Assembly (NCBI GenBank): GCA_002127295.1
Contig: NFUV01000002.1
Span: forward strand, 930,001-994,000
Reading direction: 5' to 3'
Origin: Chitinophagaceae bacterium IBVUCB2
GTDB taxonomy: Bacteria > Bacteroidota > Bacteroidia > Chitinophagales > Chitinophagaceae
DNA: 64,000 bases
Positions within the stretch are counted from its first letter, which is position 1; every line of letters starts with the position of its first letter. Under the pieces are notes generated by a model, which searched no databases, was not told where the DNA came from, and saw nothing but the letters and a program-made list of their open reading frames with translations. Of the stretch, positions 26,346 through 33,744 are shown in pieces. The position numbers and the translations under genes are program-made.

Positions 26346-26621
26346 TTAAATCATCTCAAGAACTTGTCTTTTTTCAACCTCAGTATATTTTTTGTATCCT
26401 CGCATTTGTGAAATTCCTACTGAAATATTAAGACGTTTTCCATGTCTGAGATGTTCATTGTTTTCGTAATCTGCTTTTCGGGTGAAAACAATATATCCAT
26501 TTATATCAAATAAGGTTCCCGGAAAGTCAACTAAATTATTATACCATTTCCCGTCTTCTCGATAAAGAACATGAATGGATTTTGTTTTTACAATTCTTTC
26601 AATTTTTTTTGCTGTAATCAT
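26346..26621 (-). CDS. Small unknown protein downstream of a PD-(D/E)XK-type nuclease
   Basis: The product has 91 residues from the ATG at 26621; a longer in-frame start at 26711 would overlap the upstream gene by 35 bp. It is charged, with the central motif HVLYREDGKWYNNLVDFPG followed by LFDINGYIVF and a C-terminal GISQMRGYKKY. I do not recognise the family, though LFDxxGYxxF resembles a small domain found in some DNA-acting enzymes. It follows the nuclease gene by 55 bp on the same strand and probably shares its mRNA, so it may be a partner or antidote. Confidence 0.65.
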   Translation of the reverse strand: MITAKKIERIVKTKSIHVLYREDGKWYNNLVDFPGTLFDINGYIVFTRKADYENNEHLRHGKRLNISVGISQMRGYKKYTEVEKRQVLEMI

Positions 26622-26676
26622 AATTATATTTATTGAATGGAGGACTAAGGAGAACCTGGGAGTCTCTTTTCTTCCA

Positions 26677-27561
26677 TTAGCTTTCTTCATTATAAATTTT
26701 CTGAATTGCAAGCAGTAATTCTTTTAGAGATTCTCTTTTTGTTGCCAAATCTTCTTCGCTGATTCTTATTCTATATCTAGTTCCTTTTGGAGTATAACCC
26801 ATATCATCGAAATCATTGTTCTCAATTAAAGCATCTATTTCTTCTGTTTTTTGTGCTATTAAAACTACTACAATATGATCTCTCTTTCTCAATCTAAGTC
26901 TTACATAACGAATAATTTGCCCTTCTTTGATGAATCTAACATTAATCTTTGTATATTTTAATTGACAATTACCTTCAATTTCATTTATAAGTTCTAAAAA
27001 TTTATCAGCTAATGGTAGCGTTTCTTCAAATCCTTTTTTAATCCAATATTCTCTGGTCGTTACTATTTGTTGAACGTCCTTTTCTTCATCTTCGTCTACT
27101 AATCCAAGAGGCATTTCATCTAATATCTTAGTAAAAATAAGAGCAATGTCATCTCCGAACTTAAATGCATTCATTTGGATTGCAACAATTGGAATAAAAC
27201 CATTGAACAGACTAATTACATTTAAGAACCTACTTGTAATATCTTCTGCAATTATTACTGCACAATGGTCGTATTGAGGGTATCTCCTTCTCTCAATATC
27301 CCAATACTCAATAGTCCTGATTATATGACTCTCATCTGATCTTCCAAGTTGGATTTCCACTTCAAACCTTCGTGTTTCAGAATCTTGAAAAAGTAAATCG
27401 AGTCTTCCAGCCCTCGGCTGCATTCGTTCTTTATCTTTTAATATCAAATCACCCAAACCAAGAATAGAAGGATCTTCAGCAATTTTATTCTGAATTATCC
27501 TTTCAGAAATCTCAGGATGATCTTTAAGATTAATTTTCTCTGGTTTGAATATTTGATTCAT
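26677..27561 (-). CDS. Putative PD-(D/E)XK-superfamily nuclease
   Basis: The product has 294 residues. The N-terminal half has the layout of DUF91/NucS-like nucleases: an acidic helix (KIAEDPSILG, Glu29), a first strand GRLDLLF (Asp55), a second strand FEVEIQ (Glu69, Gln71), then an Arg/Tyr helix and a CAVIIAEDIT strand. The usual ExK is ExQ here, a known but less common variant, so activity is likely but not certain. The C-terminal half (about 160-294) is unassigned. With its small downstream partner it is flanked by copies of dispersed element C, which suggests an accessory, possibly defensive, cassette. Confidence 0.72.
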   Translation of the reverse strand: MNQIFKPEKINLKDHPEISERIIQNKIAEDPSILGLGDLILKDKERMQPRAGRLDLLFQDSETRRFEVEIQLGRSDESHIIRTIEYWDIERRRYPQYDHCAVIIAEDITSRFLNVISLFNGFIPIVAIQMNAFKFGDDIALIFTKILDEMPLGLVDEDEEKDVQQIVTTREYWIKKGFEETLPLADKFLELINEIEGNCQLKYTKINVRFIKEGQIIRYVRLRLRKRDHIVVVLIAQKTEEIDALIENNDFDDMGYTPKGTRYRIRISEEDLATKRESLKELLLAIQKIYNEES

Positions 27562-27707
27562 AAAGTCAATGTATTTTAAATAAATATAAACAAAAACGCC
27601 CCAGTTTTCCCGAGAGCTTTTTTAATTATTGGGGTCTATGGCAAGTTTTCGAACTTTCACAATCCATCATATTATATTGTTTTTTGGAAGATTAAGAAGA
27701 ACAGAGG

Positions 27708-27770
27708 TTAGACGCAGACTAACCACAACCATTCAGCATTTTTTTATTTTTGGAACACTACGGACAACGG
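27708..27770. repeat. Dispersed element C, copy 2
   Basis: This 63-bp sequence is identical to 30510-30572 at 59 positions. It includes ACTAACCACAACCATTCAGC, an A/T block with TATTTTTG (a -7-like box), and GGAACACTACGGACAACGG. It sits in the 336-bp divergent gap 27562-27897, in which I see no gene. Confidence 0.88.
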
Positions 27771-27897
27771 CAGCAACTATGCAAGCTATTTACATAAACC
27801 CCTGATTGGATTAAAATTAATTAATTGGTAAGATAATTGTAGCTTACTAGGTAACCCTTTGCCAAACTTCGATTAAACTCAATAAACATACCTTAAA

Positions 27898-28122
27898 ATG
27901 ACTTATTACATTAAAAGGATAATGCCCTTTGCATTGTTCCTCCTCGTCCTTACCTCTTCCTGTTCGGAATCAAAAACCAATAGCCAGGAAGAAACCGAAA
28001 TCACCAGGATGGATTCCATTTCCAATGCTGTAAAAATAAATGCTGATAAACTGGAAGAGCAGACTAAAAAAGTAGAACAATCTCTTGAAAAACTGGACAA
28101 GGAGTTTGAAGATAAAAATTAA
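27898..28122 (+). CDS. Small lipoprotein with coiled coil
   Basis: The product has 74 residues. The signal peptide ends in a lipobox (LVLTSSC). The mature part is one charged helix with heptad character (NADKLEEQTKKVEQSLEKL), resembling small murein-type lipoproteins in form. No family is certain. The next gene starts 10 bp downstream, so the two are probably co-transcribed. Confidence 0.7.
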   Translation: MTYYIKRIMPFALFLLVLTSSCSESKTNSQEETEITRMDSISNAVKINADKLEEQTKKVEQSLEKLDKEFEDKN

Positions 28123-28132
28123 AAAATATAGT

Positions 28133-28891
28133 ATGAAAAAACAACTTAACAGATTGGGCTTTTCTTTATTACTACTATCAGCCGTAGCATACCTGGCATT
28201 TACTCCACAGGAAAAAGATAAACCCAACCAAAAAAAGCAGGAGCAAAATAAAGGCCTGAAAGAGGAAAAGAATAACCAGGGTAAGAATGATGTAAAAAAT
28301 AATAACCGCAAGAACGAGGACGGGGATAATAATAGTAATAATAAAAATGATCCTGCGAGAGACGGTAAGGACAACAATGGAAAGAATAATGACAACAAGG
28401 ATAATGGTAACCACGACAGGGATAATTCATATAATTGGGACCGTGAAACTTTTAAAGAAAGGAATAAAATAAGAAACAAGGATAAGGTTACTATCTGTCA
28501 TAAATTTAACAGGAATAATGAGCAGGCTGTTACCATCAGCGTTTCTTCGAATGCACTGAAAGCACATATGAGTCACGGGGATGTAATGGGTGATTGCCCT
28601 GCTGTTACTGATAACCGGTATAGCGATATTTTCAGACGGAAAAGAAATGATTATTATAATAATTTGCAGCTAGGCCAGGAGCAAGTAGTATACAGCCAGT
28701 CTATATTAGACTATGCGTTGAGCAGGTTGGCAAATTCCCGTTCGCAGTTAGTTATTTATCAAAACAATAATATGCCCCAGGCTGATATAGAACGAAAGCA
28801 GGCTACCGTTATAGAGCTGGAGCAAAATGTAAGCTTATTGGAAACACTAATTGGTACAGCTGTTAATGTACTTGTCAATAAATTACAATAA
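28133..28891 (+). CDS. Exported Asn/Lys-rich protein with a CxxxH-HGDxxGxC domain
   Basis: The product has 252 residues from the ATG at 28133; a longer frame from 28085 overlaps the upstream lipoprotein gene. A signal peptide (ending near LAFTPQ) precedes an extremely Asn/Lys/Asp-rich, probably disordered region (about 25-115). Then comes a small domain with VTICHKF, VTISVSSNALKAH and HGDVMGDC, a Cys/His arrangement found in many bacterial secreted proteins and likely to bind metal or form a disulfide. The last 80 residues are helical. The function is unknown. Confidence 0.75.
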   Translation: MKKQLNRLGFSLLLLSAVAYLAFTPQEKDKPNQKKQEQNKGLKEEKNNQGKNDVKNNNRKNEDGDNNSNNKNDPARDGKDNNGKNNDNKDNGNHDRDNSYNWDRETFKERNKIRNKDKVTICHKFNRNNEQAVTISVSSNALKAHMSHGDVMGDCPAVTDNRYSDIFRRKRNDYYNNLQLGQEQVVYSQSILDYALSRLANSRSQLVIYQNNNMPQADIERKQATVIELEQNVSLLETLIGTAVNVLVNKLQ

Positions 28892-28934
28892 CTGGTAAAG
28901 CAGCTATTGTTGATCTATACTATCAGCAGAAAGG

Positions 28935-29064
28935 CTTCCACCACGATATGATTTTTTTGGGAACATTTGCCGGGGCGGGAAGAGAGGAATGGGGCGAAGT
29001 GATTAAGATTCCGATGCGTGGAGCGACATCGGGGCATTTATTTTTTTGCGGACACGAACCAAGG
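28935..29064. repeat. Dispersed elements A (copy 2) and B (copy 2) side by side
   Basis: 28935-28982 resembles element A at 25254; 28994-29064 is the second copy of element B, with the core at 24501. Here the two elements are adjacent. The B core ends 8 bp before the stop of the DUF695-like gene, exactly as at the response regulator gene. Confidence 0.8.
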
Positions 29065-29072
29065 CTACAGAA

Positions 29073-29489
29073 CTATTTTGGAAATATTTCTACAGGATAC
29101 TTTTTGAGAAAGCCCCATCGTTTATCAATACTGCAATAAAACTCAAGCGATACTTTATATTGACGTTTTATTTTTTTTAATAAAGGGGCAATATCATAAT
29201 CCGGTGAGGTGTAATAATAATATGCTCTTTTGCCGCCGAATGTTTCTGTAAGTAAAATTATTCCTTGTTTGTTTTTTTCAAATAGCGAGCACATGCTATG
29301 ATCAAAATCTGCTAATGTTTTATTGTACTTTTTTTCGGGTAAGCCATTTGCTGTAACCTTATCTAAAAGATGATAGATTGAAACCAGCTGTGAAAATTGT
29401 TTTTTGAACTGCCAAATATCGGCATGATCGGGCCTGCGTAAGAGCAACGGAAACCCTTCGTATTCTGTTTCAAGTGTTGACCAGGTCAT
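29073..29489 (-). CDS. DUF695-like protein
   Basis: The product has 138 residues. The pattern W-x-(15)-G-F-P-L-L-L-R-R near the N-terminus and the paired FDHSMCSLFEKNKQGIILL and GKRAYYYYTSP segments are like DUF695, a small family without known function that is often found among polymorphic-toxin immunity or accessory genes. The C-terminal codons overlap the weakly conserved end of dispersed element B. It precedes nothing obvious downstream and follows the 29523 gene by 33 bp. Confidence 0.62.
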   Translation of the reverse strand: MTWSTLETEYEGFPLLLRRPDHADIWQFKKQFSQLVSIYHLLDKVTANGLPEKKYNKTLADFDHSMCSLFEKNKQGIILLTETFGGKRAYYYYTSPDYDIAPLLKKIKRQYKVSLEFYCSIDKRWGFLKKYPVEIFPK

Positions 29490-29522
29490 TTTTGTGAAAA
29501 TTTTACTGTCTTTGGGAATAAT

Positions 29523-29963
29523 TTAATCTTCAAATTCAGCGGGATATATTTCTATTTGGTCTATCATATATCGATACAAATTATAATCCTCTTCAGATAG
29601 CTCGTCCTCAGAATTTACCGATATCATAATTATCTGATTTTCTTTAGCTACTGCCCACCATATCCAATTAATATTATCTTGTTTAAAAGCTTGTTCGATG
29701 TAAAGTCTATCGGTTGTAATGTCTTTGGTGGTTGGTGAAATTGGAATGTACGCCTCGGTAGCATCTTCAAAGAATTCTGTGAGAACCTTCTCATCGATCT
29801 CTATATTGCCATGGTAGCCTGAAAGGGTAAGATTGGAATAGGTTATTGGTGATGTTATTGTAACTATTCCATCTTCATCTTCATTCAAAATAAAATCTTT
29901 GGGATAAAGAATCTTAAAGGTTGCAGATTGTGAAATGTATGATATTAATTTTATTTGGGACAT
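29523..29963 (-). CDS. Unknown small cytoplasmic protein, immunity-protein-like
   Basis: The product has 146 residues and no signal peptide. The order of motifs, FKILYPKDFILNEDEDGIVTI, SPITYSNLTLSGYHG, then WIWWAVAKENQIIMISVN and an acidic tail, resembles DUF3805-type small acidic proteins, which are often seen as immunity proteins. I am not certain of the family. Its composition is acidic (many Asp and Glu). It is in line with the DUF695-like gene and a small membrane-protein gene on the same strand. Confidence 0.6.
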   Translation of the reverse strand: MSQIKLISYISQSATFKILYPKDFILNEDEDGIVTITSPITYSNLTLSGYHGNIEIDEKVLTEFFEDATEAYIPISPTTKDITTDRLYIEQAFKQDNINWIWWAVAKENQIIMISVNSEDELSEEDYNLYRYMIDQIEIYPAEFED

Positions 29964-29999
29964 ATTACGCCTTCGTTGATGTTTGTAGTAGAAGTTGTG

Positions 30000-30245
30000 T
30001 TATTCTTTGCCAATCGAATCAATCAGCGTTTGACTTTCCTTTTTTTGTATTTTTCTTTTGAGATACCAGGACATTGTAAATAATATGGCGGCCAGGATAA
30101 CAGGCATATTAAATCCTATATAGTATGCAACCAGATTTGTACCAGTTGTATGACGGTGAGTTATATTCCTTCCGATGTATCCTAAAATTTGAAATAGCAC
30201 CAGGAGGATAGTTATGATGTTTAGGATCAGTCGGGCTCTTTTCAT
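30000..30245 (-). CDS. Small two-helix membrane protein
   Basis: The product has 81 residues with two hydrophobic helices (about 6-26 and 42-62) and basic flanks, then a charged C-terminal tail. No family is recognised. It is the first gene of a minus-strand run with the 29523 and 29073 genes (gaps of 36 and 33 bp), which may form one operon. Confidence 0.55.
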   Translation of the reverse strand: MKRARLILNIITILLVLFQILGYIGRNITHRHTTGTNLVAYYIGFNMPVILAAILFTMSWYLKRKIQKKESQTLIDSIGKE

Positions 30246-30314
30246 GTTGATTGATAATGATAGTTACAAGGGTTTTGAATAACGCCACTTGCTATTATTT
30301 CTTCTTTTTCGGTA

Positions 30315-30410
30315 TCAAAACCTCAAGTTCAGTATATCATGCATAATGGTAAATACATCATCAGCATTGAGAACCTTTATTTTTTGTTTGGCCGTTAGTT
30401 TTATGGTCAT
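30315..30410 (-). pseudogene. N-terminal remnant of a RadC/JAB-domain-like gene
   Basis: A 31-codon frame starts MTIKLTAKQKIKVLNADDVF and continues TIMHDIL before it stops. This resembles the N-terminus of the RadC-like JAB-domain proteins common on Bacteroidota mobile elements, from my memory of that family. The rest of the gene is missing. A one-base shift near LNL would extend the frame only by a Lys-rich tail. Treat it as a fossil; a short functional peptide is less likely. Confidence 0.4.
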
Positions 30411-30509
30411 AGGGTAAAGATATTGAAAGGATTAAATAGTTTGTTCCCTATTGGTACGGAAAGTTGGTTGAAATAAATTATTGTTTGACGGCTCTTGCAA
30501 AGCCGATGC

Positions 30510-30572
30510 TTAACCGCATACTAACCACAACCATTCAGCATTTTTTTATTTTTGGAACACTACTGACAACGG
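30510..30572. repeat. Dispersed element C, copy 3
   Basis: This copy matches 27708-27770 at 59 of 63 positions and has the same orientation. It ends 38 bp before the DUF2971 start codon. It lies in the 365-bp divergent gap 30246-30610, which also holds the RadC-like remnant; I see nothing else there. Confidence 0.88.
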
Positions 30573-30598
30573 GGGAACACCGACAAGGCAAAAGAATG

Positions 30599-30606
30599 TA
30601 TTTTTG
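30599..30606 (+). promoter_or_regulatory. TAnnTTTG -7 box of the DUF2971 gene
   Basis: TATTTTTG ends 4 bp before the ATG at 30611, implying a nearly leaderless transcript. No clear -33 TTG is present. Confidence 0.4.
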
Positions 30607-30610
30607 ATAA

Positions 30611-31360
30611 ATGGGGCTGATTTATGAAAACGAAAAACCTGCAAAAATTTACAAATACGTTTCTTTAGCAGACGGTCAGTTAATAATTTCGAATAGCACA
30701 TTAAAGTTTACAAAACCTTCTGATTTTAATGATCCGTTTGATTGTGATATCAGATTACTTCAATTTGAAAATATCGGCAAGTTAGATCAGCATGTTTATG
30801 ATGATTATGATGAGTTAAAAAAAAGGTTTCCTTTGGTTCCTTTAGCTCTTTTTTTGGAGGCCTATGAGCCCGCAATTAATGAAAAAATCAATAGCACTCG
30901 AGTTTGTTGTTTTTCTGCAAATGAAAGCGTTGGTAATATACTTATGTGGTCACATTATGCAAATAAGCATAAAGGGATATGCCTCCAGTTTGATAATAAT
31001 TTTGAAAAAAAATTTATTGATCTTGATGAAGAAGAAGAATTGTCAGAAGGTAAGGTGAACTATCATTTTGATGGGAAATTGAATTATTTAGGGGGAAATA
31101 AAAAAGATGGACATGCATGGGTCTTTGTCAACAAAGCGAAAGAATGGGAATACGAACAGGAGTATCGTTTTATGATAATTAAGAAAAAAGAAATCCAGAG
31201 ATTTGATCCATTGTTTTTAAAAAATATTTATTTTGGAGTTAATGTTACAAATGAAGAGAGAATTGATTTTATAGAATTATGCAAAAAGAATAATTATGCC
31301 CATGTAAAATTTTATTTGGGTGTAAAACAAGGCTTATCTCTAGAATTTACTGAAATATAA
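30611..31360 (+). CDS. DUF2971-family protein
   Basis: The product has 249 residues. The family pattern is clear: an N-terminal YKYVSL, then LKFTKPSDFNDPFDC, a central VCCFSANESVGNILMWSHYANKHKG split over two conserved blocks, and a C-terminal EWEYEQEYRFMI with LKNIYFGVNV. DUF2971 genes are frequent in defence islands and near mobile DNA; their biochemical activity is not established. The gene follows a copy of dispersed element C and uses its own -7 box. Confidence 0.88.
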   Translation: MGLIYENEKPAKIYKYVSLADGQLIISNSTLKFTKPSDFNDPFDCDIRLLQFENIGKLDQHVYDDYDELKKRFPLVPLALFLEAYEPAINEKINSTRVCCFSANESVGNILMWSHYANKHKGICLQFDNNFEKKFIDLDEEEELSEGKVNYHFDGKLNYLGGNKKDGHAWVFVNKAKEWEYEQEYRFMIIKKKEIQRFDPLFLKNIYFGVNVTNEERIDFIELCKKNNYAHVKFYLGVKQGLSLEFTEI

Positions 31361-31366
31361 ATGCAT

Positions 31367-31828
31367 TTATAAAGTTTTAAATTCTATTGAACTTCCCATT
31401 AAAGATTTAGAAAATTCAGTCATAATCCCAAATAAATAATGGTATGAGCTTTTTTTATCTTTCCAGTAAAGAACTTCTGAAAAATCATCTTTATCATCAG
31501 TATTCTTATGGTTGTTTAACAGGTTTAATTGGACAGCAGAACTAAACTTCCCTCTAATGGTCGCAACTGAGTCTTTAACTCTGATATAGTATATAAGTTG
31601 GTAAAAATCCTTATTTGGGCATTCGCAAAATCCTTTTTGTTTTGTTATTATAGTTCCATCTTCTGCGTTTTGCTGATCTATAAAAAACCCGGCATCCAAA
31701 AGCGTTTCTTTTACTTTACTAAAAATCACTCCTTTAACAACAATAGCATTATTGTTTTTCACTGGTTCTTGTGATTTTACAATAATCGAAAAGAATAGAA
31801 AAAGGAAAAAAGTAGAAATCCGTTTCAT
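31367..31828 (-). CDS. Exported protein of unknown function
   Basis: The product has 153 residues with a signal peptide (ending IIVKSQ). The body has mixed strands and helices, with a FCECPNK cysteine pair. I do not recognise a family. Its stop lies only 6 bp from the end of the convergent DUF2971 gene. Confidence 0.6.
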   Translation of the reverse strand: MKRISTFFLFLFFSIIVKSQEPVKNNNAIVVKGVIFSKVKETLLDAGFFIDQQNAEDGTIITKQKGFCECPNKDFYQLIYYIRVKDSVATIRGKFSSAVQLNLLNNHKNTDDKDDFSEVLYWKDKKSSYHYLFGIMTEFSKSLMGSSIEFKTL

Positions 31829-31948
31829 TTTTTGATGGGTTTAATAAGTGGGTAAAGGCTAATTAATATTTATTTTAATTTTACTTCTCTAACCAAAAGG
31901 TCATATTAAAGATACTTCAAAAGAAAACGAAATTTTCCATAGCGCTGA

Positions 31949-32000
31949 GTAGAATTACCGAACGTACAAGAGTGCGACGCAACAGACGATGATAGTAGCA
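31949..32000. repeat. Dispersed element D, copy 1
   Basis: TAGAATTACCGAACGTACAA, then GAGTGCGACGCAACAGACGA and TGATAGTAGCA reappear in reverse orientation at 53251-53303 with only a few differences. The copy lies directly upstream of the prfC promoter. Confidence 0.8.
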
Positions 32001-32028
32001 CTGTAGCTGGCTAAAAAATTGTATTCCT

Positions 32029-32036
32029 TACCTTTG
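32029..32036 (+). promoter_or_regulatory. TAnnTTTG -7 box of prfC
   Basis: TACCTTTG ends 9 bp before the prfC ATG at 32046. It lies between dispersed element D and the gene and excludes the in-frame upstream start at 32019. Confidence 0.45.
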
Positions 32037-32045
32037 CCGCCATTT

Positions 32046-33632
32046 ATGAAATATCACAACGAAATAGCCAGGCGGAAGACATTTGCGATCATCAGTCACC
32101 CGGATGCGGGGAAAACGACGCTGACGGAAAAGTTTTTGCTGTTTGGCGGTGCCATTCAAGTGGCGGGTGCGGTAAAGAGCAATAAAATAAAGAAGCATGC
32201 GACCAGCGACTTTATGGAGATAGAACGGCAAAGGGGTATATCCGTAGCTACGTCGGTAATGAGTTTTGAATATAACAACGTACTGATAAACCTGCTGGAT
32301 ACTCCCGGTCACAAGGATTTTGCGGAGGATACCTACCGTACACTAACTGCCGTGGATAGTGTGATACTGGTGATCGACAGTGTGAATGGGGTGGAGGCGC
32401 AAACCCGCCGGCTTATGGAAGTGTGCCGGATGCGGGATACGCCGGTGATAGTTTTTGTAAATAAAATGGACCGTGATGGTAAGAACCGCTTTGACCTGCT
32501 GGAAGAAGTGGAAAAAGAACTGAGCCTGGCACTGCACCCGATGACATGGCCAATAAGCAGTGGTAAAGAATTTAAAGGCGTTTATAATTTGCATGATAAG
32601 AATTTAGTGTTGTTCACTGCGGGTACTAAAGCGGCGGATGAAGCTGTGATACGAGTGGATGACCTGAATGATGCAGTGGTGAATGAAGCATTGGGTGAAA
32701 GAGATGCTGACCAACTGCGGGAGGATGTGGAACTGGTGGATGCCGTGCATGGTGAATTGAAATTGCAGGATTACCTGGATGGTAAAGTGGCGCCGGTATT
32801 TTTTGGTAGTGCGGTAAATAATTTTGGTGTGAAAGAAATGCTGGACACTTTTATTCGCATAGCACCTACACCACGCAGCAGGGAAACAACGGTTCGACCG
32901 GTGAATGTGGAAGAAGATAAGATGAGTGGTTTTGTTTTTAAAATTCATGCCAACCTTGATCCGAAGCACAGGGACAGAATTGCTTTCTTCAGAGTGTGCT
33001 CGGGTAAGTTTGAGCGAAACAAATACTTTCATCATGTTCGCTTAGATAAGGATGTTCGGTTTAGTAACCCGTATAGTTTTATGGCGAGGGATAAGAGTGT
33101 GATAGAAGATGCATATGCGGGTGATGTGGTGGGTTTGTTTGACACGGGTAATTTTAAGATCGGTGATACACTGACGGAGGGAGAGAATTTTTTCTTTACG
33201 GGTATTCCTGCTTTTTCGCCGGAGATATTTAAGGAGGTGGTGAATAAGGATCCGTTAAAGACGAAACAACTGGAGAAGGGTTTACTGCAACTAACGGATG
33301 AGGGAGTGGCGCAGTTGTTTACCCAGTTTGGCGGGAATAAAAAAATTATTGGCTGCGTGGGTGAACTGCAGTTTGAAGTTATTCAATACCGGTTGCTGCA
33401 TGAATATGGTGCAAGTGTGGTGTTTAACTCGCTTCCTTTTTATAAGGCTTGCTGGTTGACCAGTACGGATGAGAAAAAGTTATTGGACTTTTCCCGTTTT
33501 AAGCAGGCGAATATCGGTGAAGATAAGGATGGGCATATGGTGTACCTGGCGCAGAGTGAATGGTTTTTGAATACGGAGATCAGTAATAACCCGGAGATAA
33601 CGTTTCATTATACGAGTGAGATACATAAATAA
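32046..33632 (+). CDS. prfC: Peptide chain release factor 3
   Basis: The product has 528 residues, the normal length for RF3. It is a translational GTPase that recycles RF1/RF2 from the ribosome after peptide release. The G motifs are intact: [10 protein letters not shown] (P-loop), the switch I region with [17 protein letters not shown] (G3) and VFVNKMD (G4). RF3-specific domains II and III follow ([32 protein letters not shown]). The ATG at 32046 ([13 protein letters not shown]) fits the family N-terminus. The sequence is followed at once by a GC-rich hairpin. Confidence 0.97.
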   Translation: MKYHNEIARRKTFAIISHPDAGKTTLTEKFLLFGGAIQVAGAVKSNKIKKHATSDFMEIERQRGISVATSVMSFEYNNVLINLLDTPGHKDFAEDTYRTLTAVDSVILVIDSVNGVEAQTRRLMEVCRMRDTPVIVFVNKMDRDGKNRFDLLEEVEKELSLALHPMTWPISSGKEFKGVYNLHDKNLVLFTAGTKAADEAVIRVDDLNDAVVNEALGERDADQLREDVELVDAVHGELKLQDYLDGKVAPVFFGSAVNNFGVKEMLDTFIRIAPTPRSRETTVRPVNVEEDKMSGFVFKIHANLDPKHRDRIAFFRVCSGKFERNKYFHHVRLDKDVRFSNPYSFMARDKSVIEDAYAGDVVGLFDTGNFKIGDTLTEGENFFFTGIPAFSPEIFKEVVNKDPLKTKQLEKGLLQLTDEGVAQLFTQFGGNKKIIGCVGELQFEVIQYRLLHEYGASVVFNSLPFYKACWLTSTDEKKLLDFSRFKQANIGEDKDGHMVYLAQSEWFLNTEISNNPEITFHYTSEIHK

Positions 33633-33633
33633 G

Positions 33634-33660
33634 CCCCCCTGCCCCCCGAAGGGGGGGCTC
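33634..33660 (+). terminator. GC-rich hairpin after prfC (copy of a C/G-rich repeat)
   Basis: GCCCCCCTGCCCCCCGAAG followed by GGGGGGCTC can fold into a very stable stem right after the prfC stop. It probably helps end transcription, though no T-tract follows. An inverted copy occurs at 33799-33824. Confidence 0.55.
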
Positions 33661-33744
33661 AGAACCCTTCTGTAAATGATTTGTTTATTGGTATCGAAAT
33701 ATGGGATTTCTTATTATTATTGTTTGCTTTATTTTTTTTTACGA

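Noticed and set aside
26346-27561. Complete restriction-modification system
   Set aside because: No methyltransferase or specificity gene is adjacent; only a nuclease-like protein and a small unknown protein are present.
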